This document shows, piece by piece, positions 35,277 to 45,403 of a stretch of DNA of 64,000 nt. Numbering within the stretch: position 1 is the first letter of the stretch; every line of letters begins with the position of its first letter. Location of the stretch: assembly GCF_017308015.1 (NCBI RefSeq), contig NZ_JAFKFW010000004.1:202403-266402 (forward strand), written 5' to 3'. Both the position numbers and the translations under genes were made by a program. This DNA is from Allobosea sp. (GTDB lineage: Bacteria; Pseudomonadota; Alphaproteobacteria; Rhizobiales; Beijerinckiaceae). The notes under the pieces were generated by a model. It was not told the DNA's origin. It made no database searches and worked only from the letters and a program-made list of their open reading frames with translations.

Positions 35277-35642
35277 ATGGCATCAATTCTGACCGTCGAC
35301 GATTCCCCCAGTATGCGGCAGATGATCAAGCTGGTGCTGGCGCCGTCCGGCCACAACGTCGTCGAGGCAGGCGATGGCTCGGAGGGGCTGGCCAAGGCCA
35401 GGGGAGAGCGCTTCGACCTGGTCATCACCGATCTGAACATGCCGGTGATGAACGGGCTGGAGATGATCCGTGGTCTGCGTGCGCTCCCGTCCTTCACCGG
35501 GGTGCCGATCGTCTTCCTCACTACCGAATCCGATGACGGCGTGAAGCAGCAGGCCAAGGCCGCCGGCGCGACGGGCTGGATCACCAAGCCGTTCAAGCCG
35601 GAACAGTTGCTCGCCGTCGTCGCCAAGCTGGTGCGCGCATGA
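35277..35642 (+). CDS. cheY: CheY-type response regulator
   Basis: A 121-residue stand-alone receiver: acidic pocket Asp8/Asp9, phospho-acceptor Asp52 (VITDLNMPVMNG), Thr in FLTTES and Lys in WITKPFKPEQL. No output domain, so it acts by binding the flagellar switch or as phosphate sink for the CheA encoded next. Starts 5 bases after the STAS gene and its stop overlaps the CheA start (ATGA). Confidence 0.93.
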   Translation: MASILTVDDSPSMRQMIKLVLAPSGHNVVEAGDGSEGLAKARGERFDLVITDLNMPVMNGLEMIRGLRALPSFTGVPIVFLTTESDDGVKQQAKAAGATGWITKPFKPEQLLAVVAKLVRA

Positions 35643-37675
35643 TGGCGCTCGATCCCGCCGAAACCTTCCGACAGGAGGCTAGCGACCTCCTCGACAGCCT
35701 CGAGGCCGCGCTGCTCGATCTCGGCCAAACACCGCAGGATGGCGGGCTGATCGATGCCGCCTTCCGGGCGCTGCATACCATCAAGGGTTCGGGTGCGATG
35801 TTCGGCTTCGACCGGGTCGCCGCCTTTACCCATGATTTCGAAACGGCCTTCGACCTGATCCGCAAAGGCAAGATCGCCGCCGGGTGCGACATCATCACTA
35901 TCTCGCTGGCGGCCAAGGACTATATCCGCACGTTGATCGACGATCCCGACGCGACCGATCCGATCATCGGCGAGGCGATCGTCCAGGAGCTCCAGGGCTT
36001 GATCGCCGGGGGGGCCGGAGCAAGCCAAGCGATCTGCGCTCCCTCGGCTACCAACGAGGCCGCCACCGCAGGCGCCGATGGCTGGCTGGTCGAGATCGCT
36101 TTCGAGCCGGATATCCTGCGCAACGGCAGCAATCCCCTGGTCCTGCTCGACGATCTGCGCGCGCTCGGTTCCTGCCAGGTCACCGCCCATCTTGGCGCCG
36201 TGCCGGAGCTTGAGGCGCTCGATCCGGAGGCCTGCCTGATCTCCTGGACCATCGAGATCCGTGCGGGCTGTTCGCGCGAGGACATCGAGGATGTCTTCAT
36301 GTTCGTCCGCGACGAGATAAAGCTCGCCATCATGCCGCTCGAACCAGCGGCTTACGAGCCTGTTCCGCCTTCGGCAACGCAGGCCGAGGTGCTGGCGGAG
36401 GCTGTCGTCCCGGCCCCGGTGAGGGAGCCGACCTTGGCTTCACCGGAACACGCCGGCGCCGAGAAGGCAGAGTACGTCCGCCGCGCCGAGGACAGGGCCT
36501 CGACGGTGCGTGTCCAGGCGGAGCGCCTCGACGAACTGATGGACCGCGTCGGCGAACTCGTCATCGCCCAGGCAAGGCTGAGCCAGCTCGCGAATTCGGG
36601 CTCCGACCTCGCGATCAAGTCGATCGCCGAGGAAATCGAACGGCTGGCATCGGGCCTGCGCGATTCCACCATGGGCGTGCGCATGGTGCCGATGGGCTCC
36701 CTTTTCGGCCGCTTCCGCCGCCTCGTTCACGACCTCTCCCGCGATCTCGGCAAGCCGGTCGACTTCGTTACCGCCGGCGAAGACACCGAGCTCGACAAGA
36801 CCATGATCGAGCGCCTCGCCGATCCACTGGTCCACCTGATCCGCAACGCCATCGACCACGGCATCGAGGCGCCCGTGGCCCGTGCCGGAACCGTCAAGCC
36901 GGAAACGGGGCGCATCGAGCTCGCCGCCCGCTATGTCGGCGCGCAGGTACTCGTGACCGTCCGGGACGACGGCGCTGGACTGGATACGGCCCGCATCCGC
37001 TCCAAAGCCGAGGAGCAGGGACTGGTCGCGCCGGGCGCTCCCCTGAGCGAGCACGAGATCCACCAGTTTCTGTTTCACCCCGGCTTCTCGACCGCCAGAA
37101 CGATCTCCGCCTTGTCGGGCCGGGGTGTCGGCATGGATGTCGTCAAGCGAACCATCGAGGCGATGCGTGGCACCATCGATCTTGCTACGGTGCCAGGCCA
37201 TGGCAGCACCGTGACGCTGCGGCTGCCATTGACGCTCGCCATCATCGAGGGACTTCTGATCCGCGTCGGCGAGGGCCGCTACATCATCCCGCTCTCGGCG
37301 GTCGAGGAATGCGTCGAGCTGACCGCGGCCGAGGAGGCGCGAGCCCGCGGCCGCAGCTTCCTGAACGTTCGCGGCGATCTGGTGCCATTCCTGAGGCTGC
37401 GCGATCTCTTCGACGCAGAGGGCGAGGCCGACCCGCACCAGAAGATCATCATCACCACGACCGGCGACACACGTGTCGGTCTGGTGGTCGATCAAATCAT
37501 CGGCAGCCATCAGACCGTGATCAAATCGCTTTCCAAGCTCCACGCCGACGTCACGATGTTCTCCGGCGCCACCATCCTCGGCGATGGCACGGCGGCCCTG
37601 ATCCTCGATGTCGCCCAACTCGTCTCGCTCGGCCAGAATCGCTCCGAGCACGATAAGACGCCGGAGGCGGCATGA
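35639..37675 (+). CDS. cheA: Chemotaxis histidine kinase CheA
   Basis: A 678-residue CheA. P1 HPt domain with phospho-His46 (LHTIKGSGAMFG); a P2-like middle region (about 140-250); P3 dimerisation (about 285-350; VQAERLDELMDRVGELV); P4 kinase with N-box IRNAIDHGIEAP, DDGAGLD and GRGVGMDVV; P5 CheW-like domain about 535-675 (YIIPLSAVEECVEL). All needed residues are present. It autophosphorylates in response to receptor clusters and feeds CheY and CheB. It overlaps cheY and cheW by 4 bases each, a tightly coupled operon. Confidence 0.95.
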   Translation: MMALDPAETFRQEASDLLDSLEAALLDLGQTPQDGGLIDAAFRALHTIKGSGAMFGFDRVAAFTHDFETAFDLIRKGKIAAGCDIITISLAAKDYIRTLIDDPDATDPIIGEAIVQELQGLIAGGAGASQAICAPSATNEAATAGADGWLVEIAFEPDILRNGSNPLVLLDDLRALGSCQVTAHLGAVPELEALDPEACLISWTIEIRAGCSREDIEDVFMFVRDEIKLAIMPLEPAAYEPVPPSATQAEVLAEAVVPAPVREPTLASPEHAGAEKAEYVRRAEDRASTVRVQAERLDELMDRVGELVIAQARLSQLANSGSDLAIKSIAEEIERLASGLRDSTMGVRMVPMGSLFGRFRRLVHDLSRDLGKPVDFVTAGEDTELDKTMIERLADPLVHLIRNAIDHGIEAPVARAGTVKPETGRIELAARYVGAQVLVTVRDDGAGLDTARIRSKAEEQGLVAPGAPLSEHEIHQFLFHPGFSTARTISALSGRGVGMDVVKRTIEAMRGTIDLATVPGHGSTVTLRLPLTLAIIEGLLIRVGEGRYIIPLSAVEECVELTAAEEARARGRSFLNVRGDLVPFLRLRDLFDAEGEADPHQKIIITTTGDTRVGLVVDQIIGSHQTVIKSLSKLHADVTMFSGATILGDGTAALILDVAQLVSLGQNRSEHDKTPEAA

Positions 37676-38157
37676 CGCAGCTCCAGACATCGGACAACGC
37701 CGCTCAGGACCCCGTGGCCTCGAGCGGGACCCGCCTGCAGGCGCTGATGGTGGGTCTCGGCAACGAGATCTTCGCGATCGAGGCCGACATCGTGCGCGAG
37801 ATCATCGACCCGGTCCCCGCCACCCGGGTCGCGGGCGCGCGAACATTCCTGCCAGCGCTGATCAATGTGCGTGGCAACGTCATTCCCCTGGCGGATCTGC
37901 GCCTGCGCTTCGGCATGCCTCGACGCACGGACACCACCGAAAGCCGGATCGTCGTCGTCGAGATCGAGATCGACGGCGACCCCGTCGCGCTCGGGCTCAT
38001 GGCCGACAAGGTCTACGAGGTCACGGAGATCTCGACTGCCGAGGTGCAGCAGGTGCCGCGTCTTGGCCTGCATTGGCGGCCCGAATTCATCCGCTCCATC
38101 ATCAAGTGGAACGACGAGTTCGTCATCGTTCCCGATCTCGAAGAAATCCTATGTTGA
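37672..38157 (+). CDS. cheW: Coupling protein CheW (first copy)
   Basis: A 161-residue CheW: LQALMVGLGNEIFAIEADIVREII at 20-43, the FLPALINVRGNVIPLADLRLRFG segment that contacts CheA-P5 and receptor tips, and DEFVIVPDLEEI at the end. It bridges receptors and CheA. Overlaps cheA by 4 bases; an MCP gene follows. A second, paralogous CheW lies after the MCP, and the two are not near-identical, so they may serve different arrays. Confidence 0.92.
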   Translation: MTQLQTSDNAAQDPVASSGTRLQALMVGLGNEIFAIEADIVREIIDPVPATRVAGARTFLPALINVRGNVIPLADLRLRFGMPRRTDTTESRIVVVEIEIDGDPVALGLMADKVYEVTEISTAEVQQVPRLGLHWRPEFIRSIIKWNDEFVIVPDLEEILC

Positions 38158-38211
38158 GGCGCTGTAAGGACAGCGCAAGGGCCCTTCACGTTGCTTACCG
38201 GGGGGACGAAC

Positions 38212-40398
38212 ATGAGAGTGACCATCAAGACCAAGCTGGCAGGCGCCTTCGGCGTGGTTATCGCGTTATCCTTGGCGGCAGGCGGCCTCGCCTATCAGAA
38301 GCTGACCGAAATGACCAAAGTGCAGGATACCCTGGTCCTCTTTACCGAGCGGGTCGGTAAAGTTGGAGATATCGCCAGCGCCTTCCAGGATTCCATTCGG
38401 GCAGAGAAAAACGCCATCATCGCCGCCTCGGAAAAGGAGGCAAGGGAGTATGCCGCCAGAGCCGCCGAGCGCCGCGCCGCCGCGCTCAAAATCAAAAATG
38501 AACTGGTTGCAATTGCGGTGGACGGCGGCAAGCGCAGGTGGGATGCGATGGCACCCAATCTCGAGCGCTTCGGCGCGGTGCAGGATCAGGTTCTCCAGTA
38601 TGCCCAGTTGAACTCGAGCCATCGGGCCATCGATATCTGGAATGGTGAGGGCCAGGCTGCCCTCAAAGAGTTCAACCAGACGATCGACCAGGCATTGGCT
38701 ACGTTGGGCACGGCCCAGACGGCAGAGGCAGCCCGGGCATCCCAGGCGATCCAGAACGGCAGGGCCGCGCTCGCCGGCTTGCTCGGCCAGCTCACCCAGA
38801 GCTTCTCTGCGCAGTCCGTCGACCAGATCGAGGAGCGCCGGAAAGCGATCGTCTCGGGCCTGGAGGTTGTGCGCACGGAGATGGCGAAAGCGGTCTCGAC
38901 AGTCCCGTCATCCAACGTAGCCCCTCACACGGAAGCGCTGCTTGGCCTGATCAACCGCGTCTCGGGCGTCGTCGGAGAGGCCGGCACCATCAAGGCCATC
39001 ACCTTGAGCATGGGTGAAGGGCGAACGGTCAGCAACGCCCTCGTGGCGGCGCTGGACGAGTACAAGATCTTCATCGATCAAACCGCGGCGCAGGCCGCCA
39101 AGGAAGCCGGTGAACAGGCGGCCTTTGCCAAGACGCTGCTAGTCGCGATCATCCTTGCCTCGCTGCTTGTCGCCCTTGGCGCCGCGAGCTGGATCGCGTT
39201 GAGCATCAGCCGTGGCCTGGCGAGCGCTGCCGGCCTCGCCAACGCCGTCGCCATCGGCGATCTCAGCCAGACCATCACTGTCCGGAGCCAGGACGAGATC
39301 GGCGATCTCGTCACCTCGCTGAACACGATGACCACCAATCTCAGCACCACGGCCAGGGTAGCGGACGCCATCTCCAACGGCGACCTGACCATCGAAGCCA
39401 AGCGCCTGTCGGACAAGGACACGCTCGGCATCGCGCTCGAGAACATGGTCGACAAGCTGCGCGATGTCGTCGGGCAGGTGACAAGCGCCGCCGAGAACAT
39501 GTCCTCGGGCAGCCAGGAGCTGTCGGCCAGCGCCGAGCAGCTCTCTCAAGGCTCGACCGAGCAGGCTGCATCGACCGAGGAAGCCTCCTCGTCCATGGAG
39601 GAGATGGCGGCCAACGTGAAGCAGAATGCCGAGAACGCCAGCCAGACCGAGAAGATGGCCTCCCAGTCCGCCAAGGACGCCGAGACGAGCGGCATCGCCG
39701 TCGGCAAGGCGGTTGATGCGATGCAGACCATCGCGGCGAAGATCAACATCGTGCAGGAGATTGCCCGGCAGACCGACCTGCTGGCGCTGAACGCGGCGGT
39801 CGAGGCCGCCCGCGCCGGCGAGCACGGCAAGGGCTTCGCGGTGGTGGCCTCGGAAGTGCGTAAGCTGGCCGAGCGCAGCCAGGCGGCGGCGGCCGAGATC
39901 GGAACCCTTTCGGCCGACACGGTCAAGGTCGCTCAGGAAGCCGGCTCGATGCTGGCCAGGCTGGTTCCCGACATCAAGAAGACCGCCGAGCTGGTCGAGG
40001 AGATCACCTCCGCCAGCCGCGAGCAGGATGTCGGTGCGGCCCAGATCAACCAGGCGATCCAGCAGCTCGACAAGGTCACGCAGCAGAACGCGGCGGCCTC
40101 CGAGCAGGTCTCCGCAACGTCCGAGGAGCTCTCGGCCCAGGCGGAGACGCTGCAGGCCACGATCGCCTTCTTCCGCCTCGACGAAGGCGGCCTGCGCCGA
40201 AGCGGCCAGCCGGCGACCAATATCGACAAGGCGGTCGCCCAGCTGCGCGGCAAGGCTGCGACCATGGCCTCGGCGCTCCAGCCGAAAAAGGCACCGGCCA
40301 TTGCGGCCCGTCCGGCGAAGAAGGTCGCCAATGGCGGCTTCTCCTTCGACATCGAAGACGGCGCAGACCAGCACGACGCGGCCTTCCATCGCAGCTGA
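38212..40398 (+). CDS. Methyl-accepting chemotaxis protein
   Basis: A 728-residue transmembrane receptor. TM1 about 10-30, a helical periplasmic domain of about 270 residues, TM2 about 304-328, HAMP about 329-385, and a cytoplasmic hairpin with the signalling tip [22 protein letters not shown]. No C-terminal CheR-tethering pentapeptide is visible (it ends [10 protein letters not shown]). Start ATG 38212 follows GGGGGGACGAAC; a TTG at 38191 is less likely. Embedded in the che operon, so it is probably this CheA's dedicated receptor. Ligand unknown. Confidence 0.93.
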   Translation: MRVTIKTKLAGAFGVVIALSLAAGGLAYQKLTEMTKVQDTLVLFTERVGKVGDIASAFQDSIRAEKNAIIAASEKEAREYAARAAERRAAALKIKNELVAIAVDGGKRRWDAMAPNLERFGAVQDQVLQYAQLNSSHRAIDIWNGEGQAALKEFNQTIDQALATLGTAQTAEAARASQAIQNGRAALAGLLGQLTQSFSAQSVDQIEERRKAIVSGLEVVRTEMAKAVSTVPSSNVAPHTEALLGLINRVSGVVGEAGTIKAITLSMGEGRTVSNALVAALDEYKIFIDQTAAQAAKEAGEQAAFAKTLLVAIILASLLVALGAASWIALSISRGLASAAGLANAVAIGDLSQTITVRSQDEIGDLVTSLNTMTTNLSTTARVADAISNGDLTIEAKRLSDKDTLGIALENMVDKLRDVVGQVTSAAENMSSGSQELSASAEQLSQGSTEQAASTEEASSSMEEMAANVKQNAENASQTEKMASQSAKDAETSGIAVGKAVDAMQTIAAKINIVQEIARQTDLLALNAAVEAARAGEHGKGFAVVASEVRKLAERSQAAAAEIGTLSADTVKVAQEAGSMLARLVPDIKKTAELVEEITSASREQDVGAAQINQAIQQLDKVTQQNAAASEQVSATSEELSAQAETLQATIAFFRLDEGGLRRSGQPATNIDKAVAQLRGKAATMASALQPKKAPAIAARPAKKVANGGFSFDIEDGADQHDAAFHRS

Positions 40399-40482
40399 GC
40401 CAATGCCGGCCTCGCCTCTGGGCGGGGCCGTGCCTGCCGCCCGCACCGAGCCACGCCCTAACCCCGCATCGGGAAATTTCTC

Positions 40483-40962
40483 ATGGCCGAGACCGCCCAA
40501 TACCTGACCCTAGGCATCGATCAGGAGCTCTTCGGCATCGATATCCGCAATGTCCGCGAAATCCTGGACATGCGCCCGATCTCGAAGTTGCCGCATGCAC
40601 CGGCCTTCCTGCTCGGCATGATCGATGTCCGCGGCGCCGGCTATCCGATCGTCGATCTGCGCACCAAGCTCGGGCTGCCGCGCGCCGAGCCGACCGAGGC
40701 GACCCGGATCATCATCCTGGACGTGCCGGTCAAGGGCCGCACGCTCGGCGTCGGCTTCGTCGCCGATCGGGTCTTCGAGGTCACCAGCCTTGATGCGGAC
40801 CAGACGGAGGCCCCGCCCGATGTCGGTGGGCGCTGGCAGTCGAACTACATCGCGGGGATCGGCCGCAAGGGCGAAGCCTTCATCGTCGTCTTCGATCTTG
40901 AGCGCCTCATGGAGGCGGACGACCTGGCCGTGGCCGACCTCGCCATCGACAGGGCCGCGTGA
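40483..40962 (+). CDS. cheW: Coupling protein CheW (second copy)
   Basis: A 159-residue CheW: YLTLGIDQELFGIDIRNVREILDM, APAFLLGMIDVRGAGYPIVDLRTKLGL and AFIVVFDLERLM. It is typical in length and motifs, and its sequence diverges clearly from the copy before the MCP. Its stop overlaps the CheR start. Two CheW genes in one operon are common in alphaproteobacterial che clusters. Confidence 0.92.
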   Translation: MAETAQYLTLGIDQELFGIDIRNVREILDMRPISKLPHAPAFLLGMIDVRGAGYPIVDLRTKLGLPRAEPTEATRIIILDVPVKGRTLGVGFVADRVFEVTSLDADQTEAPPDVGGRWQSNYIAGIGRKGEAFIVVFDLERLMEADDLAVADLAIDRAA

Positions 40963-41852
40963 GAGCGGTGCCGCACATGATGCCGGACCCCTCGGACCAC
41001 CTGGCCGACAGGCACTTCTCGGCCATTGCCGCAATCATTGAGAGCCGCGTCGGCATCAGGCTGCCTGCAGGCAAGCGCATCATGGTCGAGGGAAGGCTGC
41101 GCAAGCGCGCCCGGGCGCTCGGGCTGGCGGGCGCGCGAGGCTACGGCGCCCATCTCTTCGAGGATGGGGGCCTCGCGGACGAGCTCGTCCACCTGATCGA
41201 CTGCGTCACTACCAACAAGACCGACTTCTTCCGCGAGCCGAGCCATTTCGAGTTCCTGCGCAATGTCGCGGTGCCGCAGCTGCAGCAGCGCAAGGATACG
41301 CGCCCCGCGAGCCTGAAGATCTGGAGCGCGGCCAGCTCGACGGGGGCCGAGGCCTACACGGCGGCAATGGTGCTGCAAGACCTCGCCAATGCCGGCGCGC
41401 CGATCCGCTTCTCGGTCCTGGGGACCGACATCTCGACGGAGGTGCTGCGCGAGGCCGACATGGCGATCTATCCGAGCGCCTTCGTCGCCCCGGTGCCGAT
41501 GGCGATGCAGCAACGCTACCTCATGAGATCGAAGGATCTGCGGCAGGACCTCGTCAGGATCGCGCCGGAGCTGCGCTGCAAGGTCCGTTTCGAGCGTCTG
41601 AACCTGATGGACGAGAGCTATCCCTTCGACCGGGACATCGATGTCATCTTCTGCCGCAACGTCCTGATCTACTTCGACGGCACGACGCAGAAAGCTGTCA
41701 TCCAGCGCCTCGTCTCTCACCTGCGGGTCGGCGGCTACCTGATGCTCGGCCACTCGGAATCGATGGCCGGCAGCGGCATTCCGGGTCTCCAACAGGTCGC
41801 TCCGACCATATACCGGGCCTGCCCGACAGCGCTCGGGAGGTCAGCAGCATGA
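40959..41852 (+). CDS. cheR: Chemotaxis methyltransferase CheR
   Basis: A 297-residue CheR that methylates receptor glutamates from S-adenosylmethionine. An N-terminal helical domain ([18 protein letters not shown]) is followed by [31 protein letters not shown] (SAM pocket), [10 protein letters not shown] and [12 protein letters not shown]. The SAM-pocket usually reads AGCSTGEE, here AASSTGAE, a conservative change. GTG 40959 overlaps the CheW stop; ATG 40977 is an alternative start. Overlaps cheB by 4 bases. Confidence 0.93.
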   Translation: MRAVPHMMPDPSDHLADRHFSAIAAIIESRVGIRLPAGKRIMVEGRLRKRARALGLAGARGYGAHLFEDGGLADELVHLIDCVTTNKTDFFREPSHFEFLRNVAVPQLQQRKDTRPASLKIWSAASSTGAEAYTAAMVLQDLANAGAPIRFSVLGTDISTEVLREADMAIYPSAFVAPVPMAMQQRYLMRSKDLRQDLVRIAPELRCKVRFERLNLMDESYPFDRDIDVIFCRNVLIYFDGTTQKAVIQRLVSHLRVGGYLMLGHSESMAGSGIPGLQQVAPTIYRACPTALGRSAA

Positions 41853-42973
41853 CCCGCCAGCCGATCCGCGTGCTCATCGTCGACGATTCGGCCTCTGTAC
41901 GTCAGGTTCTCAGCGCGATCCTGGACGACGATCCCGGCATCGAGGTGATGGGTACGGCGGCCGACGTTCTGGCAGCGGTGCGCCGCCTCCAGAACGAACT
42001 GCCCGATGTCATGATCCTCGATATCGAGATGCCGGGCATGGACGGGCTGACCTTCCTGCGCAAGATCATGGTGCAGCGACCGATACCGGTGATCATCTGC
42101 TCGACGCTGACCGAAGCGGGCTCGCAGGCGCTGTTCGACGCGCTGGAGGCCGGCGCGGTCGACGTTCTGCCCAAGCCCCGCATCGACACGCGCAACGCTC
42201 TTATCGAGACGGCGGACCGGCTGAGGCATGCGGTCCGGGCGGCGGCGCAGGCGAAGCTGCGTCCAAGGCAGGCGAGAGCGCCGGTCGAGCAGAAGCTAAC
42301 AGCCGACGTCATGATGCCGCCGCCCGTTCCGGGGAGGGTTCGCGGCCAGACCGAGCGCATCGTCTGCATCGGCATTTCGACCGGCGGCACCGAAACCCTG
42401 CGGGAGGTTCTCACCGTTCTGCCGCCCACCTGCCCGGGCATCGCCGTTGTCCAGCACATGCCGGAGAAGTTCACCGCTGCCTTTGCTCGGCGGCTGAACG
42501 GCCTTTGCACGGTGGAGGTCAAGGAAGCCGAAGACGGAGATGAACTCAGAACCGGCCGCGTACTGATCGCGCCGGGCAACCGCCACATGCTGCTCCAGCG
42601 CTCGGGCACACAGTACCGGGTGGCGATCAAAGACGGCCCGCAGGTCTCGCGCCACCGCCCGTCCGTCGACGTCCTGTTCCGTTCAGCCGCCCAATATGCT
42701 GGCGCCAACGCGCTCGGCCTCATCATGACCGGAATGGGCGACGACGGCGCCCGCGGGCTCCTCGAAATGCGCAAGGCCGGCGCCTGCACCCTGGCGCAGG
42801 ACGAGGAAAGCTGCGTGGTCTTCGGCATGCCGAAGGAAGCCATCGAACTCGGCGCGGCCCAGCGCATCGTCCGCCTGGCGCGGGTGCCGCATGAGATAAT
42901 GGCCTGGCTGCAGGCGGCCGGCAATTCCGCGGCGGAGCCGCGCCTCGCGCACGAAGGGGTGGCTCCACGATGA
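41849..42973 (+). CDS. cheB: Chemotaxis methylesterase CheB
   Basis: A 374-residue protein-glutamate methylesterase/deamidase. Receiver 1-125 with phospho-acceptor Asp58 ([12 protein letters not shown]); linker; catalytic domain 180-360 with Ser in [10 protein letters not shown], His in [17 protein letters not shown] and Asp in [10 protein letters not shown]. CheA phosphorylates it so that receptor demethylation adapts the system. Overlaps cheR and the next gene by 4 bases. Confidence 0.95.
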   Translation: MTRQPIRVLIVDDSASVRQVLSAILDDDPGIEVMGTAADVLAAVRRLQNELPDVMILDIEMPGMDGLTFLRKIMVQRPIPVIICSTLTEAGSQALFDALEAGAVDVLPKPRIDTRNALIETADRLRHAVRAAAQAKLRPRQARAPVEQKLTADVMMPPPVPGRVRGQTERIVCIGISTGGTETLREVLTVLPPTCPGIAVVQHMPEKFTAAFARRLNGLCTVEVKEAEDGDELRTGRVLIAPGNRHMLLQRSGTQYRVAIKDGPQVSRHRPSVDVLFRSAAQYAGANALGLIMTGMGDDGARGLLEMRKAGACTLAQDEESCVVFGMPKEAIELGAAQRIVRLARVPHEIMAWLQAAGNSAAEPRLAHEGVAPR

Positions 42974-44709
42974 GTTGCAACGATCACCCACCATCAATGC
43001 TGATCGACACGCTCAAGATCGGTGCGCGGCAGATCGACATCACCTTTGCCGAGGCGGGCGAGCGGCTCGGGGCCGGCCTGGCCCGATTCGACAGCCTGAA
43101 GGAGCGATTCTCGACGCTGTCCGGTGAGTTGACCGGCGAGGACTTCGCGCGCGCGCGGGCGACGCTCGACGGGTTGGTTTCCGACCTCCGCCGGCTCGGC
43201 CAGAACCTCGCGGGGGAAATCGGCAAGTTGCAGGATCTGGCGATGCACGACGCTGTCGTCTCGCAGGCGCTGGAACGCCTGATCCGGCAGATGCGGTTGA
43301 TCATGATCCTGACCCGCGGTGCGCGCATCGAAGCGGTCTCGATCGCATCGACCGGGAGCGACTTCGCCACATTCACCGGCGAGATCCTGACATTGACGGC
43401 CGAGGCGCAACGCACCGTCGAGGCTTGCGCCCGCGATCATGACAGGCTGAGCGCGCTGCTGCGCTCCGCTCTTGGAATGCAACGCGATTTCGAACGCCGC
43501 TACAGATGCGCTCTGTCCGCCCTCGCCGAAAAGCTCGAACTGACCCTCGCCGCGGTGGCGGTTCGCCAGCAGAAGAGCGCCGCACTGACGAACGATGCCG
43601 CGGTCCATTCCGGCCGGATCGCGATCGCGACCGGAGGTGCGATCATCGCCCTGCAGTCGGGGGACAGCATACGGCAACGGCTGGAGCACGCCATCGCGGG
43701 GTTGCAGGTCGTGGACGCGATCGCCGAGGGTAGCGGCCCTGGCGTGGGGCTTGGCGACGAGGCGAAGCGAGCCTGCCGCTTCGTCCTGCAACGACTCCAG
43801 TCCAGCCAGCTTCGCGACATTGCGGCAACGCTCGTCGGAGATGCCGATACGATCGAGACCGCGCTGGCGCTGCTCGCCGGGGATACGGCGAAGCTGATCG
43901 ACCTCATGTGCGTATTCTATGGCGGGCAGGGCACAGAACCCGTCTCCTTCCTCGGAAATCTCGAGGCCGAACTGGCGGAGGCCTCCGAATTGCTCGGCAA
44001 ATGCGATACCGCGCGCGCTGGCGTCGACCAGGTCACCGATGCGCTGTCGGGCGTGCTCGAGACTTGCCAGCGAACCGTCCCGATCCTGTCGAAAACCGTG
44101 TCCGACATCGTTCTGATCGGCATGAACGCGGGACTGCGCGCCGCACGTATCGGCGGGGACGGCCGCAGCCTGGTCGTTATCGCCCGGGAGCTGAAGCAGG
44201 CTGCCGACGAGATTGCGGTGGACACACGCCGCCTGACGCCGATCTTCGACCGGATGCAGGCCGTTTCCGGCGAATTCGAGCGCTGCGACAGGCTCGATGC
44301 GGCCCGGTTTGCGGCGCTCGAACGGGCGATGCGCAATTCCCTCGCCTCCATACGCGGGACCGGAGAACGACTTGGCGCCACGCTGGACTGGCTGGCCCAG
44401 GAGAGCAACGGCTTTTGCGCGGTCATCGCGCAGGCACGGTTGTCATTCTCGAATGTCGGTGCCACGGGCGACCTGATCGCATCCGCGGCCGACCAACTCG
44501 CCCATGCTGCTGCGCAGGAGCATATGCCGGAGGCGGATGCGATTGAATGCGTACGGGACATCCTGCTGGAGCAGATCTGGCCGAGCTACACGATGGCGGC
44601 GGAGCGCACGATTCACCGGGCGGTCATGGCAGAATGCGGTATCGATCAGGAGTTGGCGCAGCCCCAGCCGCACCAACCGGCTGCGGTGATCGACGAGTTC
44701 ATCTTCTGA
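42970..44709 (+). CDS. Soluble divergent MCP-like protein ending the che operon
   Basis: A 579-residue protein with no TM segment or signal peptide, predicted almost wholly helical. Residues about 365-415 ([21 protein letters not shown], then [18 protein letters not shown]) closely follow the MCP hairpin tip pattern LLALNAAIEAARAGE/GRGFAVVAxEVRxLA but with altered residues. No HAMP or ligand domain is recognisable. The start overlaps cheB by 4 bases, so it belongs to the operon. It could be a cytoplasmic receptor, a CheW/CheA decoy or an array scaffold; no function is established. Recognition is by pattern only. Confidence 0.7.
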   Translation: MSCNDHPPSMLIDTLKIGARQIDITFAEAGERLGAGLARFDSLKERFSTLSGELTGEDFARARATLDGLVSDLRRLGQNLAGEIGKLQDLAMHDAVVSQALERLIRQMRLIMILTRGARIEAVSIASTGSDFATFTGEILTLTAEAQRTVEACARDHDRLSALLRSALGMQRDFERRYRCALSALAEKLELTLAAVAVRQQKSAALTNDAAVHSGRIAIATGGAIIALQSGDSIRQRLEHAIAGLQVVDAIAEGSGPGVGLGDEAKRACRFVLQRLQSSQLRDIAATLVGDADTIETALALLAGDTAKLIDLMCVFYGGQGTEPVSFLGNLEAELAEASELLGKCDTARAGVDQVTDALSGVLETCQRTVPILSKTVSDIVLIGMNAGLRAARIGGDGRSLVVIARELKQAADEIAVDTRRLTPIFDRMQAVSGEFERCDRLDAARFAALERAMRNSLASIRGTGERLGATLDWLAQESNGFCAVIAQARLSFSNVGATGDLIASAADQLAHAAAQEHMPEADAIECVRDILLEQIWPSYTMAAERTIHRAVMAECGIDQELAQPQPHQPAAVIDEFIF

Positions 44710-45403
44710 GATTAACCGCCCAATTTTTTGCTGACGCCGCAAGCGTTGCAAGCCGTTGCGCCAACATCCGCATCTCGGACGTTATCCAGGATTGCGACGA
44801 TATCAACGCCAAGCTCGCCATGCGTGAGAAGGCCGCCGCCTGTCACACACGATAGACTCGCGCCGCGGCGCACCCAGACGACGTCGCCGGTCTCGCTACC
44901 GTGGCGGCGCGAAGCCGTGCGGACACGGACGTCGGGGCAACCGCGCTGATGGTTCTCTTCTCTGCCCCGGGAACTGGCCGAGCTTGCAAGGCCGCACCAG
45001 TTCCACGCGCTGCTTCTGGTGCGCGAGGGCGAAATCATCCGGCCCTGGACGGTAGGTGTCTTGCTTGGAGATGGCCTACCTGCTGGTGCCGGCCATGTTT
45101 TGCGCTGACAACGAGAGTGCAGTTCCGCCGTGCGCTTCGGATCGCGATCCACAACGGGGATCGTTGCGCTCCGTCAATGTGCAACACCCTGAATCGAATA
45201 TTCATTGGTGTCGGGGGATACGCAATGACGGTCGTGAGCATCGATAACTGGTTGTTGGCCGCAAGGCGGCCGGCCGGGGAGATGTGCGCCAGCCCGGCGG
45301 CGTCGGGCGTCGCCGCCATCGCCTCGGCCACGACGTCATCTTACCCTGACTCAGCGGAACGGCCGCCGTGCGGTGCGCATGATCGCTATGGAGCCTGACC
45401 GAC
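44710..45403. other. Spacer with gene remnant
   Basis: This 694-base gap between the che operon and the exporter operon contains the ApbE remnant (entry below) at about 44750-45060. From 45060 to 45403 I see no homology; it must contain the promoter of the exporter genes. Confidence 0.5.
44750..45060 (+). pseudogene. Decayed ApbE C-terminal fragment
   Basis: Bases 44836-45058 align with the end of the intact apbE at 29276-29510. In frame, LSHTIDSRRGAP matches SHTMDPRRGAP, then after one or two frameshifts ADTDVGATALMVL matches ADAWATALMVL, and the final VREGEIIRPW part matches MREGQTIRS. Single-base indels break the frame at about 44871 and further on, and no 5' part (flavin site, first motifs) is present. 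At the DNA level the CGCCTGTC...CGCGGCGC stretch differs from the intact gene at only a few of about 39 bases. Remnant of a second ApbE locus or of a duplication. Confidence 0.75.
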
